Shown in pieces: positions 33,227 through 42,109 of a stretch of 64,000 nucleotides of DNA; position 1 is the stretch's first letter; every line of letters starts with the position of its first letter. The notes below the pieces were generated by a model. It did no database searches, was not told the origin of the DNA, and saw nothing but the letters and a program-made list of their open reading frames with translations. Position numbers and translations under genes: made by a program. This DNA comes from JBGLNJ01 sp034434835 (GTDB taxonomy: Bacteria; Chloroflexota; Anaerolineae; Fen-1058), in NCBI GenBank assembly GCA_034434835.1, contig DAOTXX010000179.1, positions 1 through 64,000 of the forward strand, given 5' to 3'.

Positions 33227-34600
33227 TTATCGCCGGGTGCCCAGCCCAAAGATGCTGGGCGGCAAGCGGATGCCCACGGATTCCAGCCGCTCCATGAACT
33301 TGGGACGGAGGCCTGTAGGGATCAACCGGCCGATGACTTTGCCGTTTTCGATCCCCTGCTTTTCAAAGACGAAAATGTCGGACATGGTGATGACCTCGCC
33401 TTCCATGCCCTGGATCTCGGTGATGTTGACGATCTTGCGGGAGCCATCGCGCATGCGCTCTTGGTGGACGATCAGGTTCAATGCCGAAGCGATTTGCTCA
33501 CGGATGGCGCGATGCGGCAGGTCAAAGCCGGCCATCAGCACCATGGTCTCCAGGCGGGCCAGCGTGTCGCGTGGGCTGTTCGAGTGCAGCGTGGTCATTG
33601 AGCCATCGTGACCTGTGTTCATCGCCTGCAACATGTCCAGCGCCTCAGCGCCGCGGCACTCGCCGACGATGATGCGATCGGGCCTCATGCGGAGCGCGTT
33701 GATGACCATATCGCGGATGGTGATCTCGCCCTTCCCTTCGATGTTGGGGGGGCGCGTCTCGATGGTGACGACGTGCTCCTGGCGCAACTGCAGCTCGGCG
33801 GCATTTTCAATCGTGACGATGCGCTCGTCGTTGGGAATAAAAGACGACAGGATGTTGAGCAACGTCGTCTTGCCCGAGCCGGTACCGCCGGACACGACAA
33901 TGTTTGTCTTGGCCTTGACGCACGCACTGAGGAACTCGATGGCCTCCGGAGTCACCGTGCCAAAGGAGATCAGGTTTTCCACCGTCAGCGGGACCCGGGA
34001 GAACTTGCGGATGGTCAACACAGGCCCCACGAGTGACAGCGGCGGGATGACGGCGTTGACACGGCTGCCATCGGGCAAGCGCGCATCCTGGTAGGGCTGG
34101 CTTTCGTCAATGCGGCGGCCCAGCGGCGCGATGATGCGGTCAATGATGCGCATCAAATGATCGTTGCTCTCAAAGGTGGCGTTCGTGTGCTCGATCTTGC
34201 CCTTGCGCTCGATGTAGATGTTCTTGGGACCATTGACCATGATTTCGGTAATGGTCTCGTCGGCCAGGAACGGTTCGAGCGGGCCATACCCCAGGATCTC
34301 GGCGGCGATCTGCTCGAACAGGCGCTGGCGCTCCACACGACTAAGGATGATGTTCTCTTCGGCCAGCGTCGCGTCAAACATCTCCTCGATCGTCGAGCGC
34401 ACCTCGTCGGTCTTGGAAATGTCCATCGAGGGGTCCAGATCAGCCAGCAACTTGTTTTGGATACGCGTCTTGAGGTCGAGATAGGCATCCCGGCTGGGTG
34501 CGACGGAGGTGGGCGCACGACGCGCGGCAATTTCCCGAAGCTTGGAAGGCTGCTCGGTAGGAGTCAACGTCCCCTTTTCAATCCGTTTCAAAAGTGACAT
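33227..34600 (-). CDS. tadA: Tad/Flp pilus assembly and secretion ATPase TadA/CpaF
   Basis: A 457-residue type II/IV secretion ATPase. Residues about 80-180 form the N-terminal domain, and the ATPase core has Walker A 'SGGTGSGKTTLLN', an Asp box, Walker B-type 'RPDRIIVGECRGAEALDML' and the His box 'AMNTGHDGSMTTLHSNSP'. It powers both extension and, in some species, retraction of Flp pili. The C-terminus is slightly extended, ending 'GIRLPPSIFGLGTRR'. Between tadZ (27 bases upstream) and tadB (14 bases downstream). Confidence 0.96.
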   Translation of the reverse strand: MSLLKRIEKGTLTPTEQPSKLREIAARRAPTSVAPSRDAYLDLKTRIQNKLLADLDPSMDISKTDEVRSTIEEMFDATLAEENIILSRVERQRLFEQIAAEILGYGPLEPFLADETITEIMVNGPKNIYIERKGKIEHTNATFESNDHLMRIIDRIIAPLGRRIDESQPYQDARLPDGSRVNAVIPPLSLVGPVLTIRKFSRVPLTVENLISFGTVTPEAIEFLSACVKAKTNIVVSGGTGSGKTTLLNILSSFIPNDERIVTIENAAELQLRQEHVVTIETRPPNIEGKGEITIRDMVINALRMRPDRIIVGECRGAEALDMLQAMNTGHDGSMTTLHSNSPRDTLARLETMVLMAGFDLPHRAIREQIASALNLIVHQERMRDGSRKIVNITEIQGMEGEVITMSDIFVFEKQGIENGKVIGRLIPTGLRPKFMERLESVGIRLPPSIFGLGTRR

Positions 34601-34627
34601 GGATTTCCCCTTTTCCAGCTAACACTG

Positions 34628-35935
34628 CTAACCACGATTAAAGATTCGTCCCAGCCGCTCGCGCGCGATATCTTCCGCAGTCTTGATGGCCCCGGGTCCA
34701 CCGGCCGACTCCTCGACTGGCTTGAGTTCGTTTGCCAATCGCTCGGCCAGTTGGTTAATCGCCTGGGCCAACGCGGTGGATTTGACGCGCGGATCGGCTG
34801 CGAGCGGCACGCCGCGGTTGACTGAGCCGACGGCCGTGGATTCGTCCATGGGCAACTGCGCGGCCACGGTATGCTTGACGTGCTTTTCAATGTCCTGAGC
34901 TGAGATCGGGCTGCGGCGATCCACCTTATTGAGCACGAACATGATCTTGTTGGATTGATACCGCAGCGCATCGGCAATCTCGAAAAAGGTGCGCGCGTTC
35001 TTGATCGAAGGAATGTCGGGCGTACCGAGCAGGACAATCCGATCGGCACTGTCGAGCACCGCCAGGATTTCGTCCTGGAGTGTGCGTGTGGTGTCCACGA
35101 CGATAAAGTCGAACATATCGCGCATCTCGGCCAGGACGGACTTGATGTGTTCACCTGTGACCAGGTCGGCCAGCTCAGGCCGCCCCGGCGCCAGTAGCGC
35201 CTTGACCCCGGACGCGTGCGGCGTCAACATGGTTTCGATCATTTCGGCATCCAGGTCAGCGATGACTTTGGAAATGTCGGCGATGCTGCGTGTCGCTTGC
35301 AGGTTGAGCAACACCCCCACGTCGCCAAAGTGCAGGCTGGCGTCCATCAGGGCCACTTTGTGATCCGACTTGGTCAATGCGACCGACAGGTTGACGGCCA
35401 GCATGCTCGTGCCGATGCCGCCCTTCGTCCCAAAGACCGCAATGATCTTGCCTCGCCGAAGCGGACGCGCTGGAGCAGTAGGCATGGGCATACCAGGGAG
35501 AGGACCCGTGGCTCCCCCCACCGACATGGCGGGTGCGCGCGCCAGGGCAGATTTGTGAACCCGGCGGATGGTCGAGATCAGCTCTTCGGCGCTGAAGGGC
35601 TTGGTGACAAAATCGCGCGCGCCGACGAGCATCGCCCGGCGCAAATAGTCCGCCTCGCTCTGCACCGAGACCATGATGACCTGGGCGAGGGGGACGGCTT
35701 GAACGATCCGCTCGGCAGCGGTGATGCCGTCCATATCCGGCATGTTAATGTCCATCAGCACGATGTTAGGCTGATACTGGCGCGCATTCTGGATCGCTTC
35801 GGTGCCATTGCCTGCTACGGCGACGACTTCGATGTCGTTTTCAAACGCCAACAGCTTGCGGATATTCTCCCGCATCTCCGGAATGTCGTCAACGATTAAG
35901 ACACGAATCTTGTCCGAGGAGGGAGCGTTACTCAT
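34628..35935 (-). CDS. tadZ: TadZ/CpaE pilus localisation protein with receiver domain
   Basis: A 435-residue protein. Residues 8-125 are a response-regulator receiver domain with the phospho-acceptor in 'NIVLMDINMPDMDG' and a conserved 'VTKPFSAEEL' Lys. Residues about 160-420 are a ParA/MinD-type P-loop domain whose Walker A reads 'GTKGGIGTS', keeping the first Lys but with Ser where Thr/Ser varies. TadZ/CpaE recruits the pilus machine to a cell pole. Phosphorylation could couple pilus placement to a two-component signal, but no cognate kinase is nearby. It is the second gene of the cpaB transcript, after a repeat-filled gap. Confidence 0.94.
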   Translation of the reverse strand: MSNAPSSDKIRVLIVDDIPEMRENIRKLLAFENDIEVVAVAGNGTEAIQNARQYQPNIVLMDINMPDMDGITAAERIVQAVPLAQVIMVSVQSEADYLRRAMLVGARDFVTKPFSAEELISTIRRVHKSALARAPAMSVGGATGPLPGMPMPTAPARPLRRGKIIAVFGTKGGIGTSMLAVNLSVALTKSDHKVALMDASLHFGDVGVLLNLQATRSIADISKVIADLDAEMIETMLTPHASGVKALLAPGRPELADLVTGEHIKSVLAEMRDMFDFIVVDTTRTLQDEILAVLDSADRIVLLGTPDIPSIKNARTFFEIADALRYQSNKIMFVLNKVDRRSPISAQDIEKHVKHTVAAQLPMDESTAVGSVNRGVPLAADPRVKSTALAQAINQLAERLANELKPVEESAGGPGAIKTAEDIARERLGRIFNRG

Positions 35936-35977
35936 GCTTGACTCTTTACAGCCTCTTGAGAATCTCTAACAACCCAT

Positions 35978-36051
35978 CTGGCGGTTGGAGTGCAGGCTTC
36001 AGCCTGCTGCCGGCTGTGGCAGCCTGAGGGCTGCACTCCGGCGATTTACCC
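35978..36051. repeat. GTTGGAGTGC palindromic repeat, copy B
   Basis: Begins CTGGCGGTTGGAGTGCAGGC, with inner hairpin GCAGGCttcaGCCTGC, and ends GCACTCCGGCGATTTACC; GGAGTGC and GCACTCC form the outer pair. It sits between cpaB and tadZ inside the pilus operon, so it will be part of the mRNA. Confidence 0.88.
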
Positions 36052-36123
36052 AACACCGGAACTTGTCATCAATCTGATCAGCCCAATGTCTAAAGTCGAG
36101 AAGCCAGCTTCGACTCAAGTTCA

Positions 36124-37194
36124 CTAAGGTTGTCTAGCGCCTGTGGGCGCAACGCCGCCCCCACCGGCAAATGTGTAATCGAGCTTGGGCGGAATCGAAA
36201 CGCGAAATCGCTCAAACAGGTATTGTAGGGTGACGGCTTCCGTGGTAAAGCGCGTTTCCTTGTCACCCGCGGCGCGCAAGGCCATATCGAGTTGCGCGCC
36301 GGTCTCCCGCGCGTACTTGAGCACCAGCGCATCCTGGGGATCCACCTCGAGCGTGAGCACCTGCGGCAAAGGCGGGACCGGCGTCGGGGTAGGCTGGCCT
36401 CCACCGGCCGGTGCAGCCGAGGTGGGCGCCGCCAGCGGGATACCCCAGTCGCCCAGCCCCAGCACTTTGGCGTTCTGGATCAGCCACTGGCAAACCATTC
36501 GGGGCAGTTGAGCTTCGGACGGCCCTTCGACGGCAGGTAGCCCGCCAGGCGCAACGGCAGGCCGGCCCGCCATGCCCTCAACCGGCTGACCGGGTTTCTC
36601 AGGGTCAATGTAGCCGATCTTGTTTGGCTTCCGACTCTGGAACTCTTTGTCCAGTTCATAGATCCAGAAGCAGGCCATCACATCCACGCGATCGCCCGGT
36701 TGAACGGCATACGCCACACTCAACAGCCGTGGGGCCACATCCTTATCGCGTCGATCAAAAGGCAGGGTGCTGTTTTCCGGATAAGTGGAGCGAAGCGGGA
36801 AGGCCACCCCCACTTTGAGCGACTGGATTCCCATGGCGGCCTGCGAGCCAGCGCCCGTTTCGGCCGGGCTGGCGGCGATCATGGCAGGCAAGACCGGGAT
36901 GCCTTGTGGAATATCTATCTTAGCGTACTTGCCGACCACTCGGCTGGGTTCGCTGTATGCGCTGGGGGGAACCTGGCTCTGCGGCCAGTCGAACAGCCCG
37001 ACGGCGGCGGTGATGATCTGCGAGCCGCGCGGGATGGGTTGAAAGGCGACCACGATTTTCGTCGTGGGGACGATGGGAACGGTCGGCGTGACTTTGGCTG
37101 TTGGCTGGGTGGGCCGGGCCAGCAGCACGGCCAGCAGGATCGCCAAGAGGGCCAGGAGTAGCCCCAGAAGGATAAAGGTTCTGCCGCGTCGCAT
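36124..37194 (-). CDS. cpaB: CpaB/RcpC-type Flp pilus assembly protein (SAF domain)
   Basis: A 356-residue protein with one N-terminal helix (about residues 7-27), an SAF domain ('IVVAFQPIPRGSQIITAAVG', 'YAKIDIPQGIPVLPAMI') and an extracytoplasmic RcpC-like domain ('LSVAYAVQPGDRVDVMACF', 'LTLEVDPQDALVLKYARETG'). In diderms CpaB stabilises the secretin; here no secretin is present and it presumably acts at the cell wall. Strong AAGGAGG ribosome binding site. First gene of the second pilus transcript, with a near-perfect promoter 150 bases upstream. Confidence 0.9.
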   Translation of the reverse strand: MRRGRTFILLGLLLALLAILLAVLLARPTQPTAKVTPTVPIVPTTKIVVAFQPIPRGSQIITAAVGLFDWPQSQVPPSAYSEPSRVVGKYAKIDIPQGIPVLPAMIAASPAETGAGSQAAMGIQSLKVGVAFPLRSTYPENSTLPFDRRDKDVAPRLLSVAYAVQPGDRVDVMACFWIYELDKEFQSRKPNKIGYIDPEKPGQPVEGMAGRPAVAPGGLPAVEGPSEAQLPRMVCQWLIQNAKVLGLGDWGIPLAAPTSAAPAGGGQPTPTPVPPLPQVLTLEVDPQDALVLKYARETGAQLDMALRAAGDKETRFTTEAVTLQYLFERFRVSIPPKLDYTFAGGGGVAPTGARQP

Positions 37195-37346
37195 GAATTT
37201 CCTCCTTAGTGAACGCGTCTCCGCTCAGGCTATCGCAGACGGATGACGAGTCGGTTGAGATCCATCAATCGAGTGGGTCAGACGATGATGACCTGGTTCG
37301 TCGGGCCGCGAATCCCTGCCACATGGCCCGTCCGGCATCACCTACA

Positions 37347-37374
37347 ACTATAGTTACTTCCGATAAAATGTCAA
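37347..37374 (-). promoter_or_regulatory. promoter of the cpaB-tadZABC-comF-hpf transcript
   Basis: On the minus strand TTGACA (37374-37369), 16-base spacer, TATAGT (37352-37347). The start of transcription would be near 37340, leaving a 145-base leader before cpaB. I see no strong structure in that leader. Confidence 0.7.
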
Positions 37375-37416
37375 GAACGCTTGGCTTGCAATTGCATTGC
37401 AGTCTGTAATGATTTG

Positions 37417-40401
37417 TTAACCCAAAGGCGAGCCGCCTGTAGTCACATTGAATTCCTGCGGGTCTGTGCCGATCCCTCGTTGTCCCAGGCTATTGACCAG
37501 CCAGTCGCCGTCATAGACTTGGACGCGCCAGCGATATCGCCCAGGCGGCAGGCCCCCGGACAGCGTGAAGGATGTGGCAAAGGGTTGTTGGCCAGTGTCC
37601 AGCGCCAAGATCCAGGGTGTATGAGAGCCTGGATCGAAGGTGGGGTCGGCCGAGAGCACCACGGCGTCAATAAAGATGCTGCGGTGTGGGGAGGTGCCAT
37701 ACGTGCGGCTCAAAGTCACCGTGTGGCGTCCAACGTCTAGCTCGTAATCGTCCACGGGTTGCCACACCCAGGCGTTCAGCGGCTTTTGCGCTGTGGCGAT
37801 CTCGATCGGCGCTGCGGCGTCCATTGCAATAAAAGTCTGTTGATCGTCAATTGCACGCCGGTATGTCCGCACCCACAGCCGGTATTTGGCTGGTTGCGTG
37901 ATGTTGACTTGAGCCACAGCGGCCCCGGCGTGCCAGTTGTCGGCCAGGTAAGCAGAGCCAGAGAAATCGGCGGCATACCGGGCTTCTCTAAACCAGCCCT
38001 GGTCCTGGCTGAAGAGGCTTTCGGCTTCCAGCCAGATCAGCTTGGGATTGCGCCGCTCGACCACCAGTTGGAAAGCCTGTGGTGGAGGATTGAGTCGCCA
38101 TTCGAACGTCATCGGGCGATCACTGATCAAGTCAGTTCCTCTTTCGGGCTGAAGGGCGAGGAGCGCATTAGTGCTATGGCAGGTCGGCTGTTGCAGATCC
38201 TCGGCCGACAGGCGATACACGTCAAAGAACTGCCCCGGCTGTATCTGCGTGCGCGGATAACACCAGCGCAGCGCGCTCAGGAGCGCGTCGCGTTTTTGGC
38301 GATTCGGATCATTGAAGGTGGTCTTGTCCACAATGATGTTCGCCGTTGAATATAGGGCGCGATCATCCCAGATACGTCCCAGCAGGTTGCCGAGTTCGAT
38401 CAGCGTGTAATAGGCTGTCGGTCTCGACAGACCACGCACGCCGGCCACACTGAACTCGATCAGGTTTGGCTCGAGATCGATAGTATCACCTATCATGGGC
38501 ACGTAGGGCAGGTAGGTCATGGGCGCAGTCGAAGCGCTGGCGCGCACTAGGTCGGCAAGCTCGCGCCGCTTTTGCTGTTCGGCCGGGTCGGCGAGCTGTG
38601 TGCTGAACACGTTGACGTCGTACAGCACGATGCCGAGCAGCACTAACGCAAAGGCTGCAAACGAGGTGCGCGGGCCGAGACTGGGCAAGAGTTGACGGCT
38701 GGCCTTGAGGGCGGCGATCAGGCCCAGGCCAGCCAAACCCGAGGCCGCCATCATCGCGGGATAGTAAACGCGTGGGAGGGGCGCGCCCAGGACTGCGAAG
38801 GGAAAGAATTGAATCACGAACCATAATACCAGGAGGACCAGATGCGACTTGCGCCATGTCGTCAGCGAATACCCCAGTCCGATCACGAAAAACGGCAAGA
38901 GCCAGATGTTATAGATCGGCCCGCTCCCCCAGCGCACAAGTTGATCCGGATATTTGACCGCATAGAACAGCGTGCTGAGCGATTCGATCAAGTGGTTCGT
39001 CACCAAAGCCCATATCTCTGCCCCGCGGCGCAGTGAAGAGAGGTGATAGCCTTGACGGGTGTTGATGTACTCTATCGTCGAGGGCATGACGAACAACAAG
39101 GGCGCCAGAAAGGCCATCGAAAACGTGAGCCAATCTTTCCAGTTCTGGCGGTCGCGCAACGCGCATACCATCAGGTAACACAGCGCGACGAGCGGCATCA
39201 AGAAGAAGGTCTCGTAGGTCAACATACCGACGGCGGTCGCAATCCCGGCAGCCAGGAACCATCGCGCGTCACGCGCTTGCACGGCCTCGATCAAAACAAA
39301 GCATGCCAGCAGAACCCAGAACTCGACGAGCGTGTCGTGAACAGCCTGGCGGCTCGCGCTCAACTCGATGAAGGCGAATCCTGCCAGCAGCGTGCTCGTC
39401 AGCGCGGCCGGTGGGCCAGCGGCGCGGCGCATGATCAGATAGAACAGCAGCAATGCCCCCAGGCTCATGGTCGCGTTCACGTAGCGCGGCGTCAACAAGT
39501 TGATGCCTAAAAGCTGCATGGCCCAGCCTTGCAGGTAGAATGTGACCGGCAAATAGTGAAAGTGGCGATCTGCAAAGTCTCCGCGATGCTCGCCTCGGAT
39601 GACCGAGAAATACGATTGTATCGTCCAGCTCTTTTCGTCGCCGTCCACGCCATAGATTCTCTGATCGAGACGGTAATAGCGGGCGAAGGCGGCCAGCGCG
39701 ATGAGCAGGATCAGCGCCAAGATCTCGGCGCGGCGGCTGAGTGTTCCGACGTGGATGAGACCATCGCGCGACTGTGGATGCCGGCGCATCCACAAGAGCA
39801 GCCATGCGGCGGCGGCCAGGTACGCAACGATGCCAAGCGCAAATTGGCGCGAGACGATAAGGACTTGACCAAGAGCTGCCAGCCCGACCGCCCCCAACAC
39901 CCATCTGGCTCGCTCCATGTCTCGTGCCGCCCACATCGAGCCGCGGCCTGCCCTGACCTGCTCGCCAAGCCTGCGAAGGGAGCGCGGCCAGCGGATTCGA
40001 ACCTTGAATTCGATTTCCAAGACTGGCGGCTCCGGGAACGGAACGGCTGTTGGGGTTTCCAGCGTGGTTTCCGGGGGTGATGGAATCAGCGCCACTTGAG
40101 CCGATGCTGGGGCTGTTGGCACGGCGGGTTCTTGCTCAGGTTGCGGGGGAGCCAGTACTGGTGCGGCTTCCGTCTGCTTTGCAGAGGCAGGCTCATTTGC
40201 GCTGGAGGATCTGAATGGCCCGCGATATTTGAGCCACGTCAGCACGGGTGAGAATTGTCCAAAGAGGCGAACCTCCGGCTGTCCTGCTCTGGTGCTGGTG
40301 CCGCGCTTTTCCCAGTATCGTCTGGCCCGGCGCATCAGCCACAGGTCGAGCGCCACTGCGATGCCGAGGGCCAACAACACGTACACGAGGACATCTGACA
40401 T
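37417..40401 (-). CDS. GT39/ArnT-like membrane glycosyltransferase with carbohydrate-binding-like C-terminus
   Basis: A 994-residue protein. A cytoplasmic Pro-rich stretch (about 40-130) follows the first helix, then about 11-13 membrane helices (about 165-610) with the acidic pair of GT-C transferases in 'IYGVDGDEKSWTIQSYF' (near residue 252). The extracellular end includes a beta-sandwich of CBM6/35 type ('IWLEAESLFSQDQGWF', 'GSAYLADN') near residues 775-920 and an Ig-like tail. GT39 enzymes move mannose from dolichyl or polyprenyl phosphate to Ser/Thr of secreted proteins. Its neighbours are Thr/Pro-rich TadE proteins, which would be natural acceptors. Substrate is inferred. Confidence 0.85.
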   Translation of the reverse strand: MSDVLVYVLLALGIAVALDLWLMRRARRYWEKRGTSTRAGQPEVRLFGQFSPVLTWLKYRGPFRSSSANEPASAKQTEAAPVLAPPQPEQEPAVPTAPASAQVALIPSPPETTLETPTAVPFPEPPVLEIEFKVRIRWPRSLRRLGEQVRAGRGSMWAARDMERARWVLGAVGLAALGQVLIVSRQFALGIVAYLAAAAWLLLWMRRHPQSRDGLIHVGTLSRRAEILALILLIALAAFARYYRLDQRIYGVDGDEKSWTIQSYFSVIRGEHRGDFADRHFHYLPVTFYLQGWAMQLLGINLLTPRYVNATMSLGALLLFYLIMRRAAGPPAALTSTLLAGFAFIELSASRQAVHDTLVEFWVLLACFVLIEAVQARDARWFLAAGIATAVGMLTYETFFLMPLVALCYLMVCALRDRQNWKDWLTFSMAFLAPLLFVMPSTIEYINTRQGYHLSSLRRGAEIWALVTNHLIESLSTLFYAVKYPDQLVRWGSGPIYNIWLLPFFVIGLGYSLTTWRKSHLVLLVLWFVIQFFPFAVLGAPLPRVYYPAMMAASGLAGLGLIAALKASRQLLPSLGPRTSFAAFALVLLGIVLYDVNVFSTQLADPAEQQKRRELADLVRASASTAPMTYLPYVPMIGDTIDLEPNLIEFSVAGVRGLSRPTAYYTLIELGNLLGRIWDDRALYSTANIIVDKTTFNDPNRQKRDALLSALRWCYPRTQIQPGQFFDVYRLSAEDLQQPTCHSTNALLALQPERGTDLISDRPMTFEWRLNPPPQAFQLVVERRNPKLIWLEAESLFSQDQGWFREARYAADFSGSAYLADNWHAGAAVAQVNITQPAKYRLWVRTYRRAIDDQQTFIAMDAAAPIEIATAQKPLNAWVWQPVDDYELDVGRHTVTLSRTYGTSPHRSIFIDAVVLSADPTFDPGSHTPWILALDTGQQPFATSFTLSGGLPPGRYRWRVQVYDGDWLVNSLGQRGIGTDPQEFNVTTGGSPLG

Positions 40402-40408
40402 CCAGCGG

Positions 40409-42019
40409 CTATTGTCCTTTCAGCACAATTGGCAGGTAGGTATATAGCGCATACCGGTAATTCCTCATCACGACGGGCAAGTGGACGGGGGTTCGAGCAA
40501 TGGCGATCAACAAAACGTTGCTGGTGCGGGTGGGATCGCCTGTGGACGTAATGGTGGAGCGGAAGATGGCCGTCGTACCCTCCGCCACGCCAGCGGGGAT
40601 GGACACCTGGAACGTGAGCGGATGGCTTTCACCGGGCAACAGCCCTGGAAACGGCGTGGGATCAAGAGCGACCGCCCACGTCAGCGCTGGGGTATGCGTG
40701 ATGATGTAGGTGTCGGTCATGTTGCCGACGTTTCGGACCTGCACGACAAGATTAGCCTGCTGCCCCGGCGGCGCAGTTCCGGTGACAACGGGGGGGGAGG
40801 CCCTGACCCGGTAAGAGGCAGGGACATAGACCCAGGTGGGGGCGACCGCAATGTTGCTCTCTTGCGAATGGCCGTACCATTCTACATTGGAGCCGTAAAT
40901 GCTCGAATAATGCCCCGGGTCGCCATCGAACCAGACATCAGGCTGAGCATAGACGCTCTGGTAGCCCAACTCGGTCATGAACGTGAGCGCCGTCTGCACT
41001 GTGATGCTCTTGCCTGGCCCGAGCGTTTCGATTTTCCAGCCGGGGCTTTCGGGAGGGTTCCCCAGTGGCTTGAGAAATGCCAGGTTACCATACGTGCCCA
41101 CTCCCCCGAAATGATCCCAAATGTCGTACGGCGGGAGCGCATAGGCCGGCTTGATGTACATTTCGACGGGGAACCATCGGAAGGCCGTCATGACGCCTCG
41201 GTTTTCGAGGACGGCCGTGAAATAGGTGGGTGAATCCACGGTGGCCGTGAGAGCAGAGATCAAGATTTTCGTCACGGTGAGATGAGCGCCAAACAGCGGC
41301 TCATGCACAACCACCGCGCTGGAGAATTCGTTGGTGTTTGCGACCCATTGTTCCCACGCCTCTTGAATGGACTCTGTGGTTGGCGAGGGAGACCGGCGTA
41401 CCAGCTTCAGGAAGGTGTTTCCCCAATAATCTTCTCGCTCCTCTGGGTTGTGGCGGGTATAGATCACGGTACAGGTCAGCGGGTTGTAGGACGCGCTGGC
41501 CCGTATCAGAGGGGTCACTGTGACCAGGTCCTGGTATCGCACGGTGTAGCTCACGGTCCAGTAGGTGAATGTGATCCAGGGCTGGGGATCAGGCTCCAAC
41601 GGGATGTCGAGAAAGGTGTAGTCGCTCTCACATCGCTTGGTGGCGTTTCCTTCGGCCAATCCCCACGTCACATTGTTGCAGGCATCAACCGGCAGCCGGA
41701 TCACTCCACCGCCGGGACGATTGTAGATCACATCGTCTACACGCACCGGCCAATAGTCATCTGCCACATAATCCAGGAGGGTGCTTGTGATGCCATCTGG
41801 CAACAGAGGCATCAACGTCACCGTCTGCGCGCGTTGAACCGGCTCGTCCAGGGGCGATTGGATGTTCCAGAGGTCATCTGCGTTCGCGCCCGGGGGCGGC
41901 GGAACGGGCGATAATGACGTGGGCGTGCTGATCCCCCCGTAGGCGGCTCCGATGAGCAGCGCCAGACCGGCCGCGCTGAGGAGAATGACCGTGGCAAGCC
42001 TGCGGATTGGAATTGGCAT
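40409..42019 (-). CDS. secreted beta-rich protein with C-terminal LPxVxK-type motifs
   Basis: A 536-residue exported protein: signal peptide or membrane anchor at about 8-28 ('LATVILLSAAGLALLIGAA'), then a mostly beta body with repeated Ig/DUF11-like segments ('VVTGTAPPGQQANLVVQVRN', 'AGVAEGTTAIFRSTITS'). The C-terminus carries two short motifs, 'VHLPVVMRNY' and 'TYLPIVLKGQ', a type of ending that I associate with secreted Chloroflexota proteins. ATG at 42019 starts the signal peptide and has AAAGG and GGG upstream; the longer in-frame extension is unlikely. It lies 7 bases from the glycosyltransferase gene, so they share a transcript. Confidence 0.75.
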   Translation of the reverse strand: MPIPIRRLATVILLSAAGLALLIGAAYGGISTPTSLSPVPPPPGANADDLWNIQSPLDEPVQRAQTVTLMPLLPDGITSTLLDYVADDYWPVRVDDVIYNRPGGGVIRLPVDACNNVTWGLAEGNATKRCESDYTFLDIPLEPDPQPWITFTYWTVSYTVRYQDLVTVTPLIRASASYNPLTCTVIYTRHNPEEREDYWGNTFLKLVRRSPSPTTESIQEAWEQWVANTNEFSSAVVVHEPLFGAHLTVTKILISALTATVDSPTYFTAVLENRGVMTAFRWFPVEMYIKPAYALPPYDIWDHFGGVGTYGNLAFLKPLGNPPESPGWKIETLGPGKSITVQTALTFMTELGYQSVYAQPDVWFDGDPGHYSSIYGSNVEWYGHSQESNIAVAPTWVYVPASYRVRASPPVVTGTAPPGQQANLVVQVRNVGNMTDTYIITHTPALTWAVALDPTPFPGLLPGESHPLTFQVSIPAGVAEGTTAIFRSTITSTGDPTRTSNVLLIAIARTPVHLPVVMRNYRYALYTYLPIVLKGQ

Positions 42020-42109
42020 TGACCCTAAACCTTTGGAACCGTTTGCCCGGCCTGCGGATGCTGCACATTCCGGGCCGAGCAAACGGTTCCTGTGTCGGTA
42101 TCGGCGGAC

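Noticed and set aside
37195..37346. Small Flp pilin gene in the leader between cpaB and its promoter
   Set aside because: No short frame with a prepilin-type cleavage site and hydrophobic helix is present on the minus strand.
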